This document shows positions 27,100 through 35,526 of a stretch of DNA of 54,229 bases, in pieces (position 1 is the stretch's first letter; the number at the start of each line of letters is the position of its first letter). The stretch spans positions 1 to 54,229 of the forward strand of contig JACFNP010000020.1 in assembly GCA_019454835.1 (NCBI GenBank), given 5' to 3'. The DNA comes from Rubellimicrobium sp. GTDB taxonomy: Bacteria > Pseudomonadota > Alphaproteobacteria > Rhodobacterales > Rhodobacteraceae. The notes beneath the pieces were generated by a model, which was not told the origin of the DNA, ran no database searches, and saw nothing but the letters and a program-made list of their open reading frames with translations. The position numbers and the translations under genes were made by a program.

Positions 27100-27476
27100 G
27101 ATGCGGCCCGCGCCTGGGTGCTGTCGCCGAGGCCGCGCATCATGGCGGTGTTGATCTCGATGAGGATGGCCGGATCGGCGTCGTCATGCAGGACGTGGCG
27201 CGAATGCAGTTCGGTGAATTCGGCAAGATAGAAGATCTGCGCCCTGAGCGTGGCGGGCAGCGCGTTGCCGCTGTCGGCGACATCGGCGGCCAGCCGTGTC
27301 CACAGCCGCCGGTTGTCGTGCATGGCGGCGGCCAGTTGCGGAAAGCTGTTGGCGATTGTGGCCGCGCGCAGGCTGGCGGTGACGCTGCCGAAGATTTCGA
27401 GTTCGACCGAGCGCGCCGAACGAACCGAGCCGCGCCCTGCGGCATAGGCCTGGCGGGCCTGAAGGAATGGGGTCAC
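27096..27476 (-). CDS. flaF: Flagellar biosynthesis regulator FlaF
   Basis: 126 residues, helical. AYAAGRGSVRSARSVELEIFGSVT and HDNRRLWTRLAADVAD, with LRAQIFYLAEFTELHSRHVL, match FlaF, which promotes flagellin translation or secretion and works against FlbT. Start is GTG, preceded by AAAGGACATCC. It lies 96 bp downstream of fliC, with a GC hairpin in between that may reduce read-through. Confidence 0.9.
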   Translation of the reverse strand: MTPFLQARQAYAAGRGSVRSARSVELEIFGSVTASLRAATIANSFPQLAAAMHDNRRLWTRLAADVADSGNALPATLRAQIFYLAEFTELHSRHVLHDDADPAILIEINTAMMRGLGDSTQARAAS

Positions 27477-27541
27477 GGGTGGATGTCCTTTCCGGACTGC
27501 ACGATGCGGGATCGCGGCTTTGCCGCGACGGGCGGCCGGGC

Positions 27542-27565
27542 GGGGCGGGGGTTGCCCCCCGCCCC
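27542..27565 (-). terminator. Hairpin after fliC
   Basis: GGGGCGGGG / CCCCGCCCC, 9-bp perfect stem with a 6-nt loop, 8 bp after the flagellin stop codon. There is no T-run, so it may stabilise the fliC 3' end or partly terminate before flaF. Confidence 0.5.
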
Positions 27566-27572
27566 TGCGTCG

Positions 27573-28853
27573 TCAGCGGAACAGCGACAGGATCGACTGC
27601 GGCGCCTGGTTGGCGATCGACAGCGACTGCACACCCAGTTGCTGCTGCACCTGCAGCGCCTGCAGACGGGCCGATGCTTCCTCCATGTCGGCGTCGACCA
27701 GCGTGCCGATCCCGGCGCGCAGCGAGTCGATCAGGCTTGAGACGAAGTCGGACTGGGTATCAATCCGGCCTTCGACCGAGCCGAAGGCGGCGGCCGAATT
27801 CACGGCGGTCTGGATCATGCTCTCGATCGACGACAGCGCCGCCCTGGCGCCGGCATCGGTGGTCACATTGACCTTGGACAGCCCGTCAAGCCCGCCGCCG
27901 ATGGTGACATCGGTCGGTGCGGTCACCCGGTCGACGCGCACGGCGATGGTGTCGTTGCCGTCGGTCACGGTCGAGGTCGCCACGAGCTTGTCGCCGCTGG
28001 CCACGATGTTGAGCACGTCGGGATCGAGTTCGTTCTCGGCGGCAAAGGCGGCAAAGGCCGCAGCCAGACCGTTGGCGATATCGGCGGCGGTGTCACCGGC
28101 ATGGGTGACGTAGAACATCTCCTTCGCCCCGGCAACTGTGCCTGCGGTCGTGTAGTCGGCGGGCGTGAAGGTCGAACTGTCCGCGTCGGTGCCGGTCAGA
28201 CCGATGGAATAGACATCGCCGCCGTCGGTGCCTGTGCGGGCGATGACGACATCGACCGAATGGGTCGCGTTGAGCGTTACCGCCGAGGTGCCGGTGCCGG
28301 CCGCATAGGTGCCGCCGTCAAAATCGGCCTCCTGCGTGGTCAGGTCAGTCTTGGTCACCGTGATCGACGAGGCGGTGACCCCGTCGACCGAGCGGTCGAG
28401 CGAGGCGAGCACCTTGACCAGGCCCGATTCGGCATCCTTTTCGTGGTTCGACAGCAGGTTCAGGCCGTTGAACTGCGCCGCGCCGACGACCGAGCCGATC
28501 TGGTCGCGCAGGGCCTCGATGTCGGTCTGGATCTTGGCACGATCGACGTTTTCTTCCTGCGCCGAGACGATCTTGGCCTTCATCTGCTTGAGCAGGTCGG
28601 TCACGGTTTCCGCCGCCTTGCGCGCGACGGCGACGGTCGAGCCGCCGAGCGACAGCGAATCGGCGATGCCCTTGAAGCCCTGGACATCGGCCTCCATCAC
28701 CTTGGAGATCGCCCAGATCGCGGCGTTGTCCTTGGCGCTGCCGACCGATTTCCCGGTCGAGATCAGGCTTTGCGTCTTGGCGAGATCGGCGTTGATCGCC
28801 TTGAGCGATTGCAGCGCGACCATCGCGCCGGTGTTGGTCAGAATGCTGGACAT
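27573..28853 (-). CDS. fliC: Flagellin
   Basis: 426 residues, the filament subunit. The conserved N-terminal D0/D1 region (SSILTNTGAMVALQSLKAIN, then ISTGKSVGSAKDNAAIWAIS) and C-terminal region (GRIDTQSDFVSSLIDSLRAG ending SLSIANQAPQSILSLFR) enclose a Thr/Ala/Asp-rich variable domain (about 165-330), which is surface exposed. No signal peptide; exported by the flagellar type III system. The ATG follows CTTCAGGACCAGCAT. Located upstream of flaF, flbT and the DUF1217 gene, probably one transcript. Confidence 0.96.
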   Translation of the reverse strand: MSSILTNTGAMVALQSLKAINADLAKTQSLISTGKSVGSAKDNAAIWAISKVMEADVQGFKGIADSLSLGGSTVAVARKAAETVTDLLKQMKAKIVSAQEENVDRAKIQTDIEALRDQIGSVVGAAQFNGLNLLSNHEKDAESGLVKVLASLDRSVDGVTASSITVTKTDLTTQEADFDGGTYAAGTGTSAVTLNATHSVDVVIARTGTDGGDVYSIGLTGTDADSSTFTPADYTTAGTVAGAKEMFYVTHAGDTAADIANGLAAAFAAFAAENELDPDVLNIVASGDKLVATSTVTDGNDTIAVRVDRVTAPTDVTIGGGLDGLSKVNVTTDAGARAALSSIESMIQTAVNSAAAFGSVEGRIDTQSDFVSSLIDSLRAGIGTLVDADMEEASARLQALQVQQQLGVQSLSIANQAPQSILSLFR

Positions 28854-28883
28854 ATGCTGGTCCTGAAGTCGGGGCGCGTTCTG

Positions 28884-28919
28884 CGCCGGGGTTTCGTGAC
28901 ACCCCGGCGGATGCCGGGG
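28884..28919 (-). promoter_or_regulatory. Flagellin mRNA leader with mutually exclusive hairpins
   Basis: Arms CGCCGGGGT (28884-28892) and ACCCCGGCG (28901-28909) form a perfect 9-bp stem. Arms CCCCGGC (28902-28908) and GCCGGGG (28913-28919) form a second 7-bp stem sharing the middle arm. Only one can form at a time. The region ends 30 nt before the fliC start and is a candidate FlbT target. Confidence 0.55.
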
Positions 28920-29063
28920 CGTGGCCAGGTCATTCTGACGATGCGGCTGCCGGCGATGCCGGTTCGCGCCATCCGCAGCGGGATGCGGGGGCAGGTTGGC
29001 GCCGAACCCCCTAACGGGTGATGAACGGGCGGCGGCCGTTTGCTGACGATTTGACACGATCCG

Positions 29064-29429
29064 TCAGGCACGGCGTTCCAGCCCGCGCGGCCCGTCGCCG
29101 GAGATGCGCCCGGTGCGGCCGCTGCCGTCATAGGAATGAAAGCCCGTCGAGGCCGCGCGAATCGCCTGCAGGCGTGCCGCTCCGTCGCGCAGGCCCGCGA
29201 GTGCGGCCTCGAGAAGCCGGGCGTTGCGCCCGGCGAGTGCGCGCAGCGCCGCAAGCGTGGCCGGGTCGGGCGGCTGCCGTTCGAGGCGCGCCATCGCCCC
29301 GTGTTTCAGGTCGCCGATCACGCCGATGTCATCGAGCCTGCCGTCGCGCAGCGCCGCCCGTTCGCGCGCGAGCAGGTTTTCCAGTTCGGCAACGGCGGCG
29401 GGCCGACGGTCACGCGGCATCGGCGGCAT
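29064..29429 (-). CDS. FlgN-like flagellar chaperone candidate
   Basis: About 121 residues (118 if the ATG three codons on is used). Helical N-terminal two thirds (AVAELENLLARERAALRDGR, then a long Ala/Arg helix with LRALAGRNARLLEAALAGLR), and a flexible C-terminus with FHSYDGSGRTGRI. Size, helical character and overlap with the flgJ-like gene fit the FlgN/FliT class of export chaperones seen in this position in Rhodobacterales. Sequence similarity is weak by eye, so this is an inference. Confidence 0.6.
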   Translation of the reverse strand: MPPMPRDRRPAAVAELENLLARERAALRDGRLDDIGVIGDLKHGAMARLERQPPDPATLAALRALAGRNARLLEAALAGLRDGAARLQAIRAASTGFHSYDGSGRTGRISGDGPRGLERRA

Positions 29430-29691
29430 TCGACATGGCGCGAAACAGCGTTTCGGCGAGGCCGACCCCCCCGGCGCGGGCCATTTCCCCGGCCTGCGCG
29501 TCGATCAGGAACGAGGTGAACTGTTCCTCACCGATCCCGCCGCCGAAGGTGCCGTCTGCGGTTTGCGGGCGGGCGGATTTCAGCATTTCGGCAAGAAACA
29601 GGGCTTCGAGACGCATGGCGGCGTCCCGGAGCCGCCCCTGCGCAGCCTCGTCCGGGGGGTGCGGCGGCGTGGCGGGCAGCGAATCGATCAT
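29410..29691 (-). CDS. flgJ: Flagellar rod-binding protein (FlgJ N-terminal domain type)
   Basis: 93 residues. AAMRLEALFLAEMLKSARP, FGGGIGEEQFTSFLIDAQAGEMARAGGVGLAETLF are the typical FlgJ rod-cap sequence. The muramidase domain of E. coli FlgJ is absent, as usual in alphaproteobacteria. The start is fixed by an AAAGGAGGTGATCC ribosome-binding site. It is divergent from fliK and overlaps the downstream FlgN-like gene. Confidence 0.88.
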   Translation of the reverse strand: MIDSLPATPPHPPDEAAQGRLRDAAMRLEALFLAEMLKSARPQTADGTFGGGIGEEQFTSFLIDAQAGEMARAGGVGLAETLFRAMSNAADAA

Positions 29692-29695
29692 GGGC

Positions 29696-29719
29696 GGATC
29701 ACCTCCTTTTTCGTGATCC
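29696..29719 (-). promoter_or_regulatory. Extended Shine-Dalgarno in a hairpin, flgJ leader
   Basis: AAAGGAGGTGATCC is complementary over 14 nt to the conserved 3' end of 16S rRNA. GGATCAC (upstream) and GTGATCC pair to form a perfect 7-bp stem whose loop GAAAAAGGAG displays the core of the site. This may control initiation. Confidence 0.6.
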
Positions 29720-29793
29720 TGACCGGCGGCGGTAAATATTCGGTAAGCCATTGCGGTGCAGGATGGGCGGGCAACCAGAAAGGCGATTCGGCC

Positions 29794-31647
29794 ATGCAGG
29801 TGCTGCCGCTGACGTTCCTTCCGGGCGAATCGCCCGGCATGATGGCGCCGGAACCGCCGGTTTCGGGGATGGATTTCCTTGTCCTGCTGCAAGGCATGGA
29901 CGGGATCGCCATCGACCCCCGATCCGTGATCGCCGTGCCGGACGGCGCGGACGGGCCTGCGTCCGGTCCGGCGGGCGATGACGGGGCCGAAGGTGGCGCG
30001 GCGGGCGACAGCGGCGACTCCGGGGCGCCTGCGGTCCTGCCGCTGGCCGGGCTGCCGGTGCCCGGCACGATGCGCATGACGGCTGATTCCGGGCCCGGCG
30101 CGGACCTGCGCCCGGCGTCTGAGGCGGCGGTGACCATGGGCGGCCCGGTTTGGCCGCTCGTGTCCGGCGTGGTGCTGCGGGCGGCGGGCGCGCGCGCGAC
30201 AATCGAGTGCGGCGGGATGGAGACGGTCGTCAGGGCGGCGCCGGATGTGGTGGCACAGGCAGGCGATGCAGCCGCGCCGCCGGGCGCCACGCCGCCGCTG
30301 CCGGACGCAGGCGCGGTGTTGCGCGTGGGCGACGCCCCGCGTCTCGACCGCATGGCCCGCGCAGCGGATTCGGGCACCGCGCTGTTGCCCGGCACGATAT
30401 TGCCGATGACGGCAGCCCTGCGGTCTGCCGTGGGCGAAGCCCCGCCCCGCGCGACCACGACGGAACCGGTGGCTGCCTTGCCCGGCCACGTCCTGCCGCA
30501 AGGGGCAGGGGACCGGCCTTCCCCGCAGGGGGGCGACCCGGCGCTGCTGCATGACGGCGCGGGGGCGCCGGTGCGGCCCGGTGCCCTGCAGGCCGGGGTT
30601 GCCCCGGTTCAAGGCGCGCCTGTCGTGGAATTGCCTGCGGCGCGGCCTGATCCGGCGGCGCCTCCGGCCCCGCAGCGCACAGGTGACGGCGCAGGCGGCG
30701 ATGTGCCGTCCGCAGGTGATGATGCGCCACCCCTTGCCCCCGGTGCGCCGCGCACGGCGCCCGCCGGGACCGTGCCGGTTTCGACCGCGCCGCGCGCCAG
30801 CGGCGGGGCGGATACGGTGCCGGTTGGCCCGTCAGACAGGCCGCCGCCGTCGCCCGATGCAGGTTCCACGACGCCGCCCGCACCGCAGGCCGGGCCAAAC
30901 CCGGCCCCCGGTGCGGCTTTACTACAAGCCGGGGCACCCTCTGCCCCCGGTGCGGCTGCAACGGCGCCCGACCGCCCCCGGCCGCCAGGCGACGGCTCGC
31001 AGGTCGCGCCAAATCCGGCTCCCGGCGCAGACGCAACGCTAGCTGACCGCCCCCGGCCACCCGATGACGGCCTGCGCACCGCCGCGATGCCCGATGACCG
31101 CGCGGCGGCGCGCACGGTCGACACCGCTGGTGCCGGTTCGACGGTGGCCCCGGCGCATCGCGATCCGGCCCCCGCCGTGCCGGGGCCTGCGCCCGGCGCC
31201 GCCACGGTGCCGCGCAGCGCCGACGGGCCGCCCGATGCCCTGCACCGGACGCGGCTCGCGGTGCGCAGCCTCGCGCCGGGCATCACCGAGATTCGTCTCG
31301 ATCCGCCGGAGCTGGGGGCACTCCGGCTCGACCTGCAGACACGCGGCGCGGTGGCGCATCTGCGGATCGCGGCGGAACAGGCGCAGGTGCTCGATCTGAT
31401 GCGCGGCAGCCTCCATACGCTGACCGCCGACCTGCGCAGCCTCGGGTTCGAGCGGGTCGAGATCGCGCTCGACGGCAGCTTCCGCGCCGGGGCCGACGGC
31501 GGCACGCGGGCCGACGGCGGGGCCGGACAGCATGGGGGCGACGATGCGCACCCGCCGCCCGCGACGCCGGTGCCGGGCGATCCGCCGCCCGGTGATCCGC
31601 AACCCCGGCGCGTCAGGGCCGGGGCAACGCTCGACCTTCGCCTGTAG
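29794..31647 (+). CDS. fliK: Flagellar hook-length control protein FliK
   Basis: 617 residues. The long central region is Pro/Ala/Gly-rich and low complexity, including repeated NPAPGA and DRPRPP blocks. The C-terminal domain (about 478-575: RLAVRSLAPGITEIRLDPPELGALRLDLQTRG, LRIAAEQAQVLDLM, LRSLGFERVEIALDG) is the Flg_hook domain that switches export specificity when the hook reaches full length. Start MQVLPLTFLPG follows AGAAAGGCGATTCGGCC. Its stop lies directly before two family B repeats and flgD. Confidence 0.88.
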   Translation: MQVLPLTFLPGESPGMMAPEPPVSGMDFLVLLQGMDGIAIDPRSVIAVPDGADGPASGPAGDDGAEGGAAGDSGDSGAPAVLPLAGLPVPGTMRMTADSGPGADLRPASEAAVTMGGPVWPLVSGVVLRAAGARATIECGGMETVVRAAPDVVAQAGDAAAPPGATPPLPDAGAVLRVGDAPRLDRMARAADSGTALLPGTILPMTAALRSAVGEAPPRATTTEPVAALPGHVLPQGAGDRPSPQGGDPALLHDGAGAPVRPGALQAGVAPVQGAPVVELPAARPDPAAPPAPQRTGDGAGGDVPSAGDDAPPLAPGAPRTAPAGTVPVSTAPRASGGADTVPVGPSDRPPPSPDAGSTTPPAPQAGPNPAPGAALLQAGAPSAPGAAATAPDRPRPPGDGSQVAPNPAPGADATLADRPRPPDDGLRTAAMPDDRAAARTVDTAGAGSTVAPAHRDPAPAVPGPAPGAATVPRSADGPPDALHRTRLAVRSLAPGITEIRLDPPELGALRLDLQTRGAVAHLRIAAEQAQVLDLMRGSLHTLTADLRSLGFERVEIALDGSFRAGADGGTRADGGAGQHGGDDAHPPPATPVPGDPPPGDPQPRRVRAGATLDLRL

Positions 31648-31853
31648 GAGCAGTTCGCAGTCAAATGGTAACATTCGGCGCCCGCGACAATGCGAAAAAC
31701 CAAGGGTCAGAGCGAGTTCGTGGAATCCATGAAAACGCGACCCGCAACAGGAGCATTTCGCAGTCAAATGGTAACATTTGACGCCCGCGACAATGCGGAA
31801 AACCAAGGGTCAGAGCGGGTTCGCCGAATCCGTGCAAACGCGACCCGCAACAG
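31648..31853. repeat. Family B repeat, two exact-length tandem units (103 bp each)
   Basis: Units 31648-31750 and 31751-31853. Each runs GAGCA(G/T)TTCGCAGTCAAATGG ... GCCCGCGACAATGCG ... AGGGTCAGAGCG ... AAACGCGACCCGCAACAG. Each contains small palindromes (CAAATG...CATTTG; GCGGGTTCG...CGACCCGC). The array is bounded by GGAGCAG on both sides, so it separates the fliK stop from the flgD start. Confidence 0.92.
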
Positions 31854-31861
31854 GAGCAGCC

Positions 31862-32518
31862 ATGCAGCCCGCCGCCATCGCCTCGGCCAGCACGACGCCG
31901 TTCACCTCGGGGACCACGTCGCGCACGATCAGTTCGGATTTTGAAACCTTCCTGCGGATGCTGACCACCCAGATCCGCAATCAGGACCCGCTCAAGCCGG
32001 TCGAGGCCTCGGATTACGCGGTCCAGCTTGCGACCTTCTCCAGCGTCGAGCAGCAGGTGCTGACCAACGAACTCCTGCGCGGCCTCGCGCAAAGGGCGGA
32101 CACTGGCAATATCGCGCAGATGGGTGGCTGGATCGGACAGGAGGTGCGCGTCGCGGCGCCGGTCCGTCTTGACGGCACCCCGGTCGAGATCGCCCTTCCC
32201 GAACCGCCACCGGGGGCCGGGTCGCGGGTGCTCGTGGTCAGCGACGCCACCGGCACGGAAATCCAGCGCCTCGCGCTGCCGATGGCGGGCGGGCCGGTCG
32301 ACTGGGCGGGCGTGACCGCCGACGGCGCCCCGCTGCCTGCGGGGATCTACCATCTCGTGATCGAGACCGCCTCGGGCGAGGACAGCGTCACCACCGAACC
32401 CGCCCAGATCTATGCACGGGTCACGGAACTGCGCGCCGGTCCCGCCGGACCGCGCCTCGTGCTGCCCGGCGGGGTCGAGGTCGATGCCGCCGACGTGACG
32501 GCGCTGCGTGCCGGGTGA
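31862..32518 (+). CDS. flgD: Flagellar hook assembly (hook cap) protein FlgD
   Basis: 218 residues. DFETFLRMLTTQIRNQDPLK (FLxMLxxQLxxQDPL) and ATFSSVEQQVLTNELL are the FlgD N-terminal signature; the rest is the Tudor/FnIII-like hook cap region (VLVVSDATGTEIQRLALP, PAGIYHLVIE). The ATG follows ACAGGAGCAGCC, whose GGAG lies at the edge of the family B array. The open frame extends upstream through the repeat, but homology begins at this start. Confidence 0.92.
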   Translation: MQPAAIASASTTPFTSGTTSRTISSDFETFLRMLTTQIRNQDPLKPVEASDYAVQLATFSSVEQQVLTNELLRGLAQRADTGNIAQMGGWIGQEVRVAAPVRLDGTPVEIALPEPPPGAGSRVLVVSDATGTEIQRLALPMAGGPVDWAGVTADGAPLPAGIYHLVIETASGEDSVTTEPAQIYARVTELRAGPAGPRLVLPGGVEVDAADVTALRAG

Positions 32519-32543
32519 TGGTGGGGCGTGCCGGGTGACGGCA

Positions 32544-32714
32544 GGTCAATCGGGCGCACCGCATATTCCGTCATTGCGAGGAGGCGCAGCCGACGAAGCA
32601 ACCCCGATGTTGTGGGTGAGCGGTCGGGGTTGCTTCGGCTGCGCCTCGCAATGACGGGCTTTTCGGGCGGCGGCGCCGGGTCATCCCGCGCAGCCGCAGT
32701 TCGCCCGATTGCCC
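32544..32714. repeat. Family A full-length element, copy 14
   Basis: Left end CAGGTCAATCGGGCGCACC (one base changed), short flank ATATTC, inner palindrome 32569-32656, long flank with GGGCTTTTCGGGCGGCGGCG, right end GTTCGCCCGATTGCCC. Same orientation as copy 15. Confidence 0.9.
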
Positions 32715-32784
32715 TTCGATACAGGGTGCGGCGACACGCGGTGTGGCGATATACGGCGCCGCCGTCCGGGCGGGGCACATTCAA

Positions 32785-32961
32785 CAGGGCAATCGGGCGC
32801 ACCACATATTCCGTCATTGCGAGGCGGCGCAGCCGACGAAGCAACCCCGAGGGCATAGCGCGAGAGGTCGGGGTTGCTTCGGCTTCGCCTCGCGGGTGAC
32901 GGGCTTTTCGGGCGGCGGTGCGGTGCCGACCCGCGCAGCCGCAATTCGCCCGATTGCCCTG
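32785..32961. mobile_element. Family A full-length element, copy 15, with perfect 10-bp target duplication
   Basis: CAGGGCAATCGGGCGCACC at the left, CGCCCGATTGCCCTG at the right, inner palindrome 32812-32901 (ATTGCGAG left, CTCGCGGGTG right). GCACATTCAA lies directly outside both ends (32775-32784 and 32962-32971). The ends are perfect 10-bp inverted repeats. No coding capacity. Confidence 0.85.
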
Positions 32962-33196
32962 GCACATTCAATCGGGATCGGCGGGTCTGCCTGGCCTGTC
33001 GCGCTGTTGGATTGTTGCGGGGGCCGGATGTGCCGCCCCGGCGGCGAAATGCTCAAGCGCCGGGCAGGGGCGGGGATCATGCCGGGGCAGGGGCCGCAGC
33101 GGTGCCGTGGCCGTCGTCGGAACTTACCCGCAGCGGGGCGGGGCGCCCGCCGGGACCCCGGCCCCGTGCCGGGTGCCGCGACCCCGGCGCCGCCCG

Positions 33197-34735
33197 CTAC
33201 AGCCTCGCCCCGATCCAGACCGCCAGCAGCGCCAGCGCCGCGCCGCCGGCCGCCCAGAGCGCGGCGGGCAGCACCCGCCGGGCCGGTGGTGGCGGCGCGG
33301 GGTTGCGGGCGCGGATCAGCGCGGTCTCGGCCAGATCGGGCAGCAGCGGGCCAAAGCGCAGCAGGACCTGTGCCACGCGCCGCAGGTCGGCCAGCGCGGC
33401 GCGCGGGCCGATCGCCTCGGTCACATAGGATTCGACCACCGGGCGCGCGGCGCTCCAGATGTTCATATGCGGGTCCAGACTGCGCGCCACGCCCTCGACC
33501 ACCACCATCGTGCGTTGCAGCAGGATCAGCTCGGTGCGGGTCTGCATCCCGAACTGCTCCGTCACCTCGAACAGATGCGCCAGCAGCCGCCCCATCGAGA
33601 TGCGGCTGGCGTCCATGTCGAAGATCGGCTCGCCCACCGCGCGCAGCGCCATGGCGAAATCCTCGATGCTGCGGTCGGCGGGCACATAGCCCGCCTCGAA
33701 ATGCACCTCGGCCACGCGGCGATAGTCGCGGCGGATGAACCCGATGAGGATTTCCGCATAGGCGCGCCGCGTATAGGCGTCGATCCGGCCCATGATGCCG
33801 AAGTCATAGGCGATGATCGCGCCGTCGGGGGCGATCTTCAGGTTGCCCTGGTGCATGTCGCCGTGAAAGAAACCGTCGCGCAAGGCATGGCGCAGGAAAC
33901 TTTGCAGGATGCGTTCGGCCAGCGCGGTGCGGTCGAAACCCGCCGCGTCGATGGCCGCCAGATCGCCCGCATTCACCCCCTCGGCCCAGCCCAGCGTCAT
34001 CACCCGCCGGGCCGAGAATTCCCAGACCACCGACGGCACCCGAAAGCCCGGATCGTCGCGCGTGCTGGCCGCGAATTCCGCCGCCGAGGCAGCCTCGAGC
34101 CGCAGGTCCAGTTCGGCGGCCACGACCGAATCGAAATGCGCCACCACGTCGCGCGGCCGCAGCCTGCGCGAGAACGGCGCAAGGAATTCGATCATCCCGG
34201 CGGCAAAGTAGAAGGCGTCGATGTCGCGGCGAAAGGCGCGCTCGATGCCGGGGCGCAGGATCTTCACCGCCACGTCCTGCCCGGTCTCGCGCAAGGTCGC
34301 GCGATGCACCTGCGCGATGGACGCCGCCGCCACCGGGTCGGAAAAGCTGCTGAAGATCGCGTCGACCCCGGCACCCAGTTCCCGCGCCACCTCGGCCCGC
34401 GCGTCCTCTTGCGAAAACGGCGGCAGCCGGTCCTGCAGCACCTGCAGTTGCGCCGCCAGATCGGGGCCGACGACATCGGGCCGGGTCGACAGGATCTGCC
34501 CGAATTTCACATAGGCAGGCCCCAGCGCGGTCAGCGCCCGCGTCACCGGCGGCAGCGCCGGATCGCCGCGATAGCCCAGCCAGCCGAACGGCCAGGCCAG
34601 CCCGCGCATGACCCCGCGCAGAAGCGGCGGCACTTCAAGCGCGTCCAGCACCACCCGCATCGCCCCGGTGCGTTCAAAGGTCGCGCCGGTACGGATCAGC
34701 CGCAGGATGTTGTGCGGGCCCCTTATAGCTTCCAC
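33197..34735 (-). CDS. ubiB: Ubiquinone biosynthesis kinase-like protein UbiB
   Basis: 512 residues of the ABC1/ADCK atypical kinase family, needed for ubiquinone synthesis at the inner membrane. Conserved features: [20 protein letters not shown] (KxGQ motif), [13 protein letters not shown] (Ala-rich loop), [32 protein letters not shown] (catalytic loop) and YDFGIMGRI. One or two C-terminal membrane helices (about 485-508). Start is a GTG inside the last codons of ubiE (13-bp overlap), so translation is coupled. Confidence 0.94.
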   Translation of the reverse strand: MEAIRGPHNILRLIRTGATFERTGAMRVVLDALEVPPLLRGVMRGLAWPFGWLGYRGDPALPPVTRALTALGPAYVKFGQILSTRPDVVGPDLAAQLQVLQDRLPPFSQEDARAEVARELGAGVDAIFSSFSDPVAAASIAQVHRATLRETGQDVAVKILRPGIERAFRRDIDAFYFAAGMIEFLAPFSRRLRPRDVVAHFDSVVAAELDLRLEAASAAEFAASTRDDPGFRVPSVVWEFSARRVMTLGWAEGVNAGDLAAIDAAGFDRTALAERILQSFLRHALRDGFFHGDMHQGNLKIAPDGAIIAYDFGIMGRIDAYTRRAYAEILIGFIRRDYRRVAEVHFEAGYVPADRSIEDFAMALRAVGEPIFDMDASRISMGRLLAHLFEVTEQFGMQTRTELILLQRTMVVVEGVARSLDPHMNIWSAARPVVESYVTEAIGPRAALADLRRVAQVLLRFGPLLPDLAETALIRARNPAPPPPARRVLPAALWAAGGAALALLAVWIGARL

Positions 34736-35466
34736 CCCGAATGCAGCGCCGCGACCCCCATGGTCAGGTTGCGATAGCGCGCGTTGGCGAATCCGGCATC
34801 GCGGATCATGGCAAGGAATGTCTCCTGATCGGGGAATCGGCGGATCGATTCGACCAGATACTGATACGAGTCGCGGTCCCCGGCGATGGCCGCGCCCATG
34901 CGGGGGATGACGTGGAAGGAATAGAGATCATAGAGCCGCCGCAGCCCCGCCACCGGCACGCGGCTGAATTCGAGCACCATGAGCCGCCCGCCGGGGCGCA
35001 GCACCCGGAACGCCTCGGCCAGCGCCGCCTCGGGGCGGGTCACGTTGCGGATGCCGAAGCTGATCGTGTAGACATCGAAGCTCGCATCCGCGAAGGGCAG
35101 CGCCATCGCGTCGCCCGCCACCCAGTCCAGGCGGTCGGCCATCCGCTCGGCCTCGGCGCGGCGGCGGCCTTCGTCCAGCATGGATTGCGTGAGATCGAGC
35201 ACCGTCGCCTTTGCCCCCGGCGCGCGCGCGAGAAAGCGGAACGCGATGTCGCCGGTCCCGCCTGCGACATCGAGCAGATGCTGCCCCGGTCGCGGCGCGA
35301 GCCAGTCCATCATCGCGTCCTTCCACAGCCGGTGAATGCCCGCGCTCATCACGTCGTTCATCAGGTCGTAGCGCGAGGCGACCGAGGTGAAGACCCCGCG
35401 CACGCGGGCGGCCTTTTCCTCTTCGGGCACGGTCTGAAAGCCGAAATGGGTGGTGGGTCCGGTCAT
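34723..35466 (-). CDS. ubiE: Ubiquinone/menaquinone methyltransferase UbiE
   Basis: 247 residues, SAM-dependent C-methyltransferase. Motif I is [16 protein letters not shown], then [52 protein letters not shown] and a C-terminal [15 protein letters not shown], all UbiE signatures. Homology begins at [13 protein letters not shown]. It is divergent from mutM with 60 bp between the starts and is co-transcribed with ubiB. The conserved ubiE-ubiB order is typical of alphaproteobacteria. Confidence 0.96.
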   Translation of the reverse strand: MTGPTTHFGFQTVPEEEKAARVRGVFTSVASRYDLMNDVMSAGIHRLWKDAMMDWLAPRPGQHLLDVAGGTGDIAFRFLARAPGAKATVLDLTQSMLDEGRRRAEAERMADRLDWVAGDAMALPFADASFDVYTISFGIRNVTRPEAALAEAFRVLRPGGRLMVLEFSRVPVAGLRRLYDLYSFHVIPRMGAAIAGDRDSYQYLVESIRRFPDQETFLAMIRDAGFANARYRNLTMGVAALHSGWKL

Positions 35467-35526
35467 GGCGTGCTTCCTTCCGTCCGCTCTCCGCCTTACA
35501 TGCACAGCGCAGGGGAAGGAAGGACC

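Larger units (their letters stand above)
32519..33196. other. Gene-free stretch between flgD and ubiB with two family A elements
   Basis: The genes on both sides converge. Besides the two elements, the last 225 bp before the ubiB stop is GC-rich sequence without a credible gene; GGCGAAATGCTCAAGCG at about 33042 weakly recalls the end of family B. Confidence 0.75.

Noticed and set aside
29696..29709. GGATCACCTCCTTT, identical to the 3' end of 16S rRNA
   Set aside because: No other rRNA sequence surrounds it. On the minus strand it is an extended ribosome-binding site for the flgJ-like gene.
34741..35526. A mutM N-terminal extension reading back through ubiE
   Set aside because: The frame is open by chance opposite ubiE. 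MutM needs its Pro2 at the N-terminus for catalysis, which fixes the start at 35527.
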